Made by a program: the position numbers and the translations under genes. From contig KN832556.1 of the NCBI GenBank assembly GCA_000827205.1, positions 1,626,769 through 1,690,768 on the forward strand: a stretch of DNA of 64,000 nt, in the 5' to 3' direction. The first letter of the stretch is position 1. Each line of letters opens with the position of its first letter. The DNA is from Plicaturopsis crispa FD-325 SS-3 (lineage: Eukaryota; Basidiomycota; Agaricomycetes; Amylocorticiales; Amylocorticiaceae). Of the stretch, positions 57,800 to 64,000 are shown in pieces. The notes beneath the pieces are model-generated. The model was not told where the DNA came from. It saw nothing but the letters and a program-made list of their open reading frames with translations, and made no database searches.

Positions 57800-58536
57800 G
57801 GCGACCCGAAATACTGTATCAACGCCGAAGGCAACGCGCAGCGAGCAACGCAGAGGGCGGCGGGGGGCGACTGTGGCGGTAGGAAGCAAGAATGCGGGCT
57901 TTTATAGTACACGCGTTTGCAGGACAGACGGCTGTTTCGAACTCCGATTCAGCTCGCGCAGCCCGGTCCCACGCACGGACCCTGTCGTGCTCGCTGTCTC
58001 TGACGATGTCGACGCTCTTGGTTTCATTCTATCAGGCGCGCTAACAATTTCTCTGCGCTTTCTCTCTCACCTGTATTGGATTATGCTTGAACGCGGCCAA
58101 TGCCTTTGTAGGTGCAAGACAGCATAGGATGCAGCTCGAAGGTCCATCGCCCTCCCAGGCCCCCCCCATCAGGCGTTTCAGGCCCTCATGCAACAGTCGC
58201 AACCTGCAACCTGCGTGCAGCATTGCAATCTTGTTGCTTCAGAGCCAATAGCAGGCCTACCTGAGGCCAACAAGTTGGCAACACCGCAGGTTGACCGCAG
58301 GACTCAATGTTTCAATCATTCCGAACGCCACTCCACTGACGTATGTCCAGGCCCCCCAGGGCGAGCCGCGAGGGAGGAGACCATAAAACCTTTTCGTCTG
58401 TAGAACTGGTCCAAGTCCCTCCCCACGCGAACCGCCGTTTATCGTAATTTCTCGGTGAGCTCTCCTTCTCACGTATGCGTAGTTTGGGCTAAGCTCATTA
58501 GTTGCGCGCGTATAGTACAGATCAGAGCGCGTAGCC
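57800..58536. promoter_or_regulatory. divergent promoter region, TOA1 / coiled-coil gene
   Basis: These 737 bp separate the two start codons. No gene is recognised; a plus-strand frame (57606-58127) largely overlaps the TOA1 5' exons and promoter and has no domain. Confidence 0.4.
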
Positions 58537-59013
58537 ATGCCTCTCTTCACTAATAACAGCGACGCTGACTCCCGTGGATCGCATGCACTCAACGATACCT
58601 CTAATACCCCAACCCGAAAGGGCTCTATCTTCTCCCGCACTTCTCGTTCTCCTGATACCGTATCCACGACTACTACGTCTACATGCCGCAGTGGCTTTTT
58701 CCGCCGCTCCTCGTCTGACGAGACCGCGCACAAAGACCCACACATTCTCAACGCCCGCCGCAAAGTCGCCGATGCTGAAGCTGCGGAATCCGCCGCCGAC
58801 CGTGCCCTCATTGCTGCGAGAAAGGCAGTGAAAGAGGCACGAGAACATGTCAAGCGACTAGAGCGCGAGGCCGAGGAGCAGTAAGTCAATACACCATGTC
58901 CGCCATGACGAAAGCTTAACATCCTCTGTGATAGGGCAAAACGCGCCAAGGCCAAACAGGCGGAAGTCAAGTCCGTCAGCAAGAGCGCGCGGGGCTTGGG
59001 CAGACATGACTAA
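58537..59013 (+). CDS. conserved small coiled-coil protein, unknown function
   Basis: Exons 58537-58880 and 58935-59013 join to 140 aa. The first 65 residues are serine/threonine rich and disordered, with phosphorylation-prone RTSRSP. A continuous amphipathic helix follows (HILNARRKVADAEAAESAAD, then AVKEAREHVKRLEREAEEQA) and the protein ends in a basic segment closing with GLGRHD. I recall similar agaricomycete proteins sharing the REHVKRLERE helix and GRHD end, but no function is known. The ATG context is gccATGC. Confidence 0.68.
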
Positions 59014-59247
59014 ATTATCGGGGCGTTGTTGTTATACCTATCTCTGTTCATCCAATGTATCACTCGATACTCCTCTGTATTGCCTGTGCACATTTTCACC
59101 AGTTTGCTTGGTGTTTGTTGACCTGAAATAATATTCTTGCCCGATACAACATTGGCTTGAGTGCGCCACATCGAAAACACCGCCAAATATTCACCTCGTC
59201 AATTACCGCCAACTGCGCCGAGCTCCTGCAACCGAAAGCCAGTTGCA

Positions 59248-60456
59248 ATGCGCGGTCTCTCTGTCTGCTTGCTCTTGACTGGACTGTCGCAGGCAGCCCA
59301 GGTCTACCTAAACCCTCCCATTCCTTCGTCATCAAAGGTTACGCCAAATCACGCCGGTCTTGCCCTCTCGCACCATCTAGGGCTCGAAGACTTCGAATCC
59401 GTCGGCGACAACGGAGAGCTATTCGGTGGGCTCTTGAATGAGCAGCCGTTTGTCGGCAAAGGGTCGAGCAATGGTCTGCTGTTGACCGTAGACGAAGCGG
59501 AAGCAAAGGGTGAGCTCAACGTGCTCGTTCTGACAGAGCTACTTTCGTTGCTAACTCTACACGTCTCCGCCAGACGTTATTCCATCCAATTTCCAACCGT
59601 CGTTCTCTGTCTCAAACAGCGCGTTAATTTCGTCGCTTGTTCCGAACTACCTCGACCGTGCTCGCCATGCGTTCTCCTCGATCTACTCCACCGCATCGCA
59701 CCCGACATATCCCCGCAGTCACCCCCGCGTCCTTGACATTTTCAGTGTCTCATCGTCGCAGACAGAAGAGTTCATCCAACAAGTTTCCGCTATTTCTGAT
59801 TTCCTCGAGACCAAAAACCCCGTCGAGCGTTTCGGCGCCTTCGAGCTCACCGGACTGCACCAAATTGCGCATGCATATGGGCGTCAGAGCGAAGAGTACA
59901 AGCTGGCCGCGCAAACCACGCGCGCGCTGCTCCAGAGCGCCATGTCTAACGCGAACCTCCACCTCGCGCTGCTCACCACGCCACTCCCCTCGCACGTTGA
60001 CAAGCGCCAGTCGGTGCAGCCGCCTGACCAGTCGCCCTTCCCGTCGCCCGTGCCTAAGCAGCCCATAAGCGGCAGCTCTACGTGTTTCGCGAGCGCAGAG
60101 GCGTGCGGGAACTCGACTAGTGCGTGCTCGGGCCGCGGGGAGTGTGTAGCTGCGAGCAAGGCGGGACGGACGTGCTTCGTGTGTGCATGTGCGCAGACCA
60201 AGAGCACGAAGGGAAAGACGGAGACTTGGGTCGGTGAATCTTGTGAACGGAAGGATATCAGCGGGTGCGTGCTACCCGATATACTCATGTGCTCCGATGC
60301 TAATGACGGCGGATCAGACCATTTGTACTCATCGTCGGTACAGTCATTGCCCTGATCGTGACAATTGCGGGCTCCGTGTCGCTGCTCTATTCGATCGGTG
60401 ACGACCAATTGCCGAGCACGCTGACAGGTGGCGCTGCGGGTGCGAAGAGGGATTAA
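59248..60456 (+). CDS. DUF3844 (Vps3844-like) secretory-pathway membrane protein
   Basis: Type I membrane protein of the ER or vacuolar sorting pathway. Exons 59248-59509, 59574-60264 and 60318-60456 give 363 aa. A signal peptide (MRGLSVCLLLTGLSQAAQ) is followed by a lumenal region with LGLEDFESVGDNGELFGGLL. The cysteine-rich DUF3844 domain comes next: CFASAEACGNSTSACSGRGE, CVCAC-type cysteines, and KTETWVGESCERKDIS. One transmembrane helix (FVLIVGTVIALIVTIAGSVS) leads to LLYSIGDDQLPSTLTGG. All cysteines of the family pattern appear present. It is convergent with the HAD-like gene (221 bp between stops). Confidence 0.9.
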
Positions 60457-60677
60457 AGTACAGCATAAGGACTCGGTCCCGAGACGGATTATCGCATCTG
60501 CTGCCTTCGTTTAATATGATGTCCATACCCTCTTAAAACCAGTGTACGTGGGGTTTATGGAATACTTCTTCGTGCGCCAGGGGAAAGTGGCAGAAGTAGG
60601 ATTTGCTACTTTTTCTTCGCATAGCGATGTTATACTTGCAGTATGCTAAGAAGCTATCAAAGCTTTCTACTCCATCG

Positions 60678-61403
60678 CTACTTATCTTCCGCCAATTCTT
60701 TCTCCACAGCAGCCGCAAATTCGCCCAGACTCTCGAAACGCCAGTTGTATTTCTTTCCATCTACATCGCCGCCGACCTCAGCCTCACCAGCGAAACCCAT
60801 GACACCGCCCTGTCGGTCGATCCAAACACTGGCGAGCCCAAGCTGCTGTGCAGGGCCGTGGTCGTGGAATAGTGACTGGGCTACGACAAGAACTTGCGTA
60901 GGGAAGTCAATGTCGGCGAATATGTCTGCGCCGGCAGCGTTGGCGGTGAATGGCGCAGAGGATGCACGGTATGTTGGATCCACCGGCGGCTTCGTATACG
61001 GATAAGATGAGGTGATAGTATTGAGCATAGCATGGAAGCCGATAAGCGACGGTTTATACGCGCCCGTGTCCTCCGCGGTCAGAACTACGGAGAACGGGGA
61101 CTGCACGCTGGTGTCTGCGGAGCCCGGCGGAGGCTGCGACAGCAAGGCGTGGGTGCTGTTCCAGGAGTCGCGATCTACGTTGGAGAGGACATTGAGGCGA
61201 AAGTGGCGTGCAAGGCTGCGAAGAGCGGCGATGGTGTCGGGGAAGGCAGGCCAATTGGCGATACTACGTCCAAAGGCGACGTGCGGGCTAATGCTGCTGG
61301 CTTCCAGCGCACTAGCGCTCGTGCCGACATCTGCATCTGTACCGGCGGCAGGCTCAACCCCGGTTGGCACAGTCGTCGTCGGAATCTCTCCGTTTTCCTT
61401 CAA
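60678..61403 (-). pseudogene. HAD-superfamily hydrolase-like gene lacking its N-terminus
   Basis: An open frame of about 240 codons matches the second half of fungal haloacid-dehalogenase-like (type II) proteins. HVAFGRSIANWPAFPDT leads to motif II (LNVLSNVDRDSW). The motif III lysine is in TGAYKPSLIGFHAML, and VVAQSLFHDHGPA..LASVWIDR corresponds to motif IV. Motif I (DxxGTL, with the nucleophilic aspartate) should lie about 80 codons upstream. I searched the minus strand to 61715 in three frames and did not find it; the region ends at the divergent ORF at 61716. The frame may start after a CAG acceptor near 61431. It could be a truncated gene or have a far upstream exon. Confidence 0.6.
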
Positions 61404-61715
61404 GCGTTGTGGCTGCTGGAGCCGCCACAGCTGGAGTCACGTGACCACACCGTAGTCTACACGCGTCTTCCTGTATCGTAGTCCACATCTCACCCATATC
61501 GATCGTATTCGCCCAGACCCGCCCGGACATCCCCATTGTGGTGATGAGAGCGTGATTCGACCCACGCCATTCTACCGCTAGCCAGCGAGACCCCAGCGAC
61601 GTTACACGACGCCCACCGCAATTTCGCGAGAAACACACCTGCTCAACGCAGAGGACTCCCATTCCACACCGCCCTCTGATCTTAAGCTTTCCACATTTAA
61701 TACCAGCTTCATATT

Positions 61716-62015
61716 ATGGACTACTACGACGAATATTACGGCTCTGGCTCGTACGGATACAACGGGTACGACACCCGGGGGAGCAGCAATACTGGGTACG
61801 CACCCGTACCGTCTCTTCACGGCTACGACTACGGGGACGCGTCCTTCGCACCCGAATTTCTGCAGTACGCAACTCCGGAGCCCTACTACGTGTCGGGCTC
61901 GCACGACAATGCTTATGCCCACGAGGACGACCACGCCCTCGAAAATGTCTACGCCCACGACAACGCGTACATGTATGACGACCCAGACGTGTACGAACCA
62001 TGCGCTAGAGCGTAG
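61716..62015 (+). CDS. tyrosine/aspartate-rich small protein, unknown
   Basis: A single-exon frame of 99 aa from the ATG at 61716. It is extremely rich in Tyr, Asp, Gly and Ala, with repeats of YxxDY and YAHxD type (MDYYDEYYGSGSYGYNGYD, then AYAHEDDHALENVYAHDNAY). There is no signal peptide, membrane helix or known domain. The composition resembles prion-like or adhesive low-complexity proteins. It could also be an exon of a larger gene or chance; the ATG follows an AT-rich leader. Confidence 0.45.
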   Translation: MDYYDEYYGSGSYGYNGYDTRGSSNTGYAPVPSLHGYDYGDASFAPEFLQYATPEPYYVSGSHDNAYAHEDDHALENVYAHDNAYMYDDPDVYEPCARA

Positions 62016-62387
62016 ACTGGTGACCACTCTGGATAATGAGCAAGCGTCGATATCCAGACTGGCCGAACTGGGTTTAAATTTGGCAGGGGGCAAAAGATTC
62101 CCTTTCGTAGCTTATCTCGAAAACTGACCTGCCCTTTACTGGCCACGTGATTCCAACGCGCGTCAATTGTCGTCGAGGCAGCAGTAATGTGTAGCACCAT
62201 AAGTTTGCAACGGGTTGTTTCTGACATATGAAACTTCACATGCATCTAAGTTAAGCCTTTATCTTTGACATTTCGCATAGCTTGCACCTTAGAAAATGAG
62301 CCCCCGCTCTCTATGCCCGTACACTTTCGAGAGAGGTACGGTGTATTTTCGGATCTCGGATGTAGCCGAGACGCGCGCAAATGACGG

Positions 62388-64000
62388 ATGCATCGCGACT
62401 CGCAACATTTCCACCTCTCTCTTGGTTGTCTCTCCATCATGACTATGAATATTCACCCGCATAACGATGTTAATCTACAGGCAGAGGTGCATGTTTGTTA
62501 TCCTGTTCTACCCAGTGAATTGTCTGCCCTTTATGAAAATTTAGTTTTTTCACCTGAACATGGAAAGATGCCCACCGACGAGGCGTTACTCGCTGCAGCA
62601 CAGGAGGCACTAGAGTCCGCCCAGCTTGCTCAGAAGCAGCCTGCCTTACAAGCTATCCGAGATCTCTCCGACAATGACATGATGCTTGAAGCTCGCACTA
62701 CAATTCCCCTCGCACTTGCACCTTCCTCCGAGTTCCTCTCGACGCTTTCTCTGGAGCAGCAACTCGACTGCTGGCGAGCGTGCCTGCTTGTTTACTCAGC
62801 AAGCGGCCAGAAAATTGTGCCCCGGGACTTTCAATTGAAGGCCGCTATGCCATGTCTCCGAGGCGTCGACAGTGTTGTTGTCGCAGGGACAGGCACTGGC
62901 AAAACTCTCATTGCAGCAATACCACTCTTGTTGCACCCGGAGACAATATCTATCATGATCTCACCCTTGAAGCGTCTACAGTCATCGCATGTACGTTATC
63001 TAATCATGTCCGAGTCCCTTTCTTCTCGTGACTGAGCAGCCTTTTTACAGGTAAAAAGCTATGCTAAACTTGGGGTGCGCGCTGCAGCGATCAATGGGGA
63101 TACAACTACGGACCCGGTTTTCTGGAAAGTAAGTCTTTGCCTACATTATAAGTCTGATAGCGAGACATTGAGGGAGCTAACCTATGGCGCTTGCTAGGAT
63201 GTCGAGAGCGGGAAATATCCGCTGCTCATAGTCTCTCCGGAGCAGCTTGGGATGCTAGACGGTCATCTTCCGAGGCTGGCCCTCCTTCTTAACAAGCCGC
63301 GCTTCGTTGCAAACATAAAGCGTGTACATGTCGACGAAGCACATACCATTTATACCGCCGGTATTTCCAAACACGGAGAGCCCGCTTTTCGGCCAGCCTG
63401 GGGAACATTGGACGTTTTGCGCATTCTGTTACAGCGTGGTACACCGTTCCAGTTACTCTCAGCAACATTACCCGATCACATCCTCCGCATTTCTAAGGAG
63501 AAGACTATGATCTCCCCAGACTGTTTCGAGGCGCGGATGTCCACCAACCGTCCAAATATCACATATGCGACACTCGAGCTTCGTGACGGGGCGCATAATC
63601 TCTCAAACCTCGACTTCCTCATTCCCACCGACTATACAGAATCTATGGGACCTCTAAGCAAAACGGTAGTATTCCACGACTCGAAACCCGAATGCAGCAA
63701 CGCCTGCATACACTTGAATGATCTCCTACCTCCGGAACTGCGCGATACTGGGGTAATTATGCATTACCATTCAGGGATGTCTAGAGTGTACCTCGACCCC
63801 CTCTTTGCCGATTTTGCCTCTCCAACAGGAAGATGCAGAATCCTCTGCGCAACATCCTGCGCTTCAACTGTAAGTACTCTGACTAAATTCAACTTCGCTC
63901 TTCTCATTGACGCTCGTACAAAAGGGCCTTGACGTTCCAGGAATAGAGAAGGTCATTCAATATGGAGTCACGACAAATGGAACGGATTCCATTCAGCGTG
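62388..64000 (+). CDS. RecQ-like DEAH-box helicase, cut by the right edge
   Basis: Superfamily 2 ATP-dependent DNA helicase of the RecQ-like type that is multiplied in agaricomycete genomes. Exons 62388-62990, 63051-63128, 63198-63869 and 63925 onward continue past the window. A later ATG at 62439 is an equally possible start. Motifs are FQLKAAMPCLRG (Q-motif-like), VVVAGTGTGKTLIAAIPLLL (Walker A), ISPLKRLQ (Ia), IVSPEQLG (Ib), KRVHVDEAHTIY (DEAH), FQLLSATLPDH (III), then TVVFHDSK (IV), HYHSGMSR and CASTGLDVPGIEKVIQYG (V). The N-terminal 110 residues carry no known domain. All core motifs visible are intact, so the part seen is not obviously a pseudogene. Confidence 0.85.

Noticed and set aside
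896-61715. A single co-regulated metabolic or secondary-metabolite gene cluster
   Set aside because: No polyketide, peptide or terpene synthase and no transporter or cytochrome P450 set is present; the genes belong to unrelated housekeeping pathways.
1-64000. tRNA, rRNA or other structured RNA genes
   Set aside because: I scanned for tRNA B-box-like sequences and rRNA-like conserved stretches by eye and found none convincing; a covariance-model scan would be decisive.

Overview
The window is nuclear DNA of a filamentous basidiomycete, most likely an agaricomycete. Introns are short (mostly 45-75 nt) with GT..AG ends, genes carry up to 18 exons, base composition is near 50% GC, and the gene set is typical: Gti1/Pac2 (WOPR) regulators, an arrestin-type adaptor, F-box paralogs, and small conserved basidiomycete proteins. 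All gene models were built by hand from reading frames, splice signals and remembered family motifs. No database search was possible.

Layout, left to right. 896-3393: sphingosine-1-phosphate lyase. 3394-6091: gene-poor, with possible decayed coding sequence. 6092-8577: arrestin-like (ART) ubiquitin-ligase adaptor. 9106-10101 (-) and 10208-11185 (+): V-ATPase subunit c'' and an ARFRP1/Arl3 GTPase, with only 106 bp between their start codons. 11283-12664 (-): short-chain dehydrogenase. 13218-16512: CLC chloride transporter. 16609-16892: a MITE with perfect 36-bp inverted ends. 17134-17385: small conserved protein. 17843-20757 (-): ribosome-assembly factor Tsr1. 21031-24484: muskelin. 24650-25267 (-): prefoldin subunit 4. 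25766-27756 (-): SETD6/Rkm4-type methyltransferase. 28098-29889 (-): FAD monooxygenase. 30853-32956 and 35398-36487 (both -): a tandem pair of WOPR regulators. 38507-38995 (-): an unrecognised gene. 39281-39724: MYND protein. 39846-43037 (-): cysteinyl-tRNA synthetase with a likely alternative mitochondrial start. 43246-44750: two arrays of diverged tandem repeats. 45484-46421: HMG-box regulator. 46422-49153: no recognised protein but many intron-like signals. 49154-50145: free methionine-R-sulfoxide reductase. 50893-52329 and 53132-54661: tandem F-box paralogs. 55064-56075 (-): glycolipid transfer protein. 56645-57799 (-): TFIIA large subunit. 58537-59013: coiled-coil protein. 59248-60456: DUF3844 membrane protein. 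60678-61403 (-): HAD-like gene lacking its N-terminal motif. 61716-62015: tyrosine/aspartate-rich ORF. 62388 to the right edge: RecQ-like helicase, cut by the window.

Most genes are housekeeping and not functionally clustered. A loose membrane and lipid theme recurs (sphingolipid breakdown, glycolipid transfer, V-ATPase c'', Golgi Arl3, CLC, arrestin, DUF3844), but this is probably chance neighbourhood. The more unusual material lies in the MITE, the WOPR pair with its long upstream region, the repeat arrays, and the intron-rich orphan stretch at 47-48.4 kb.
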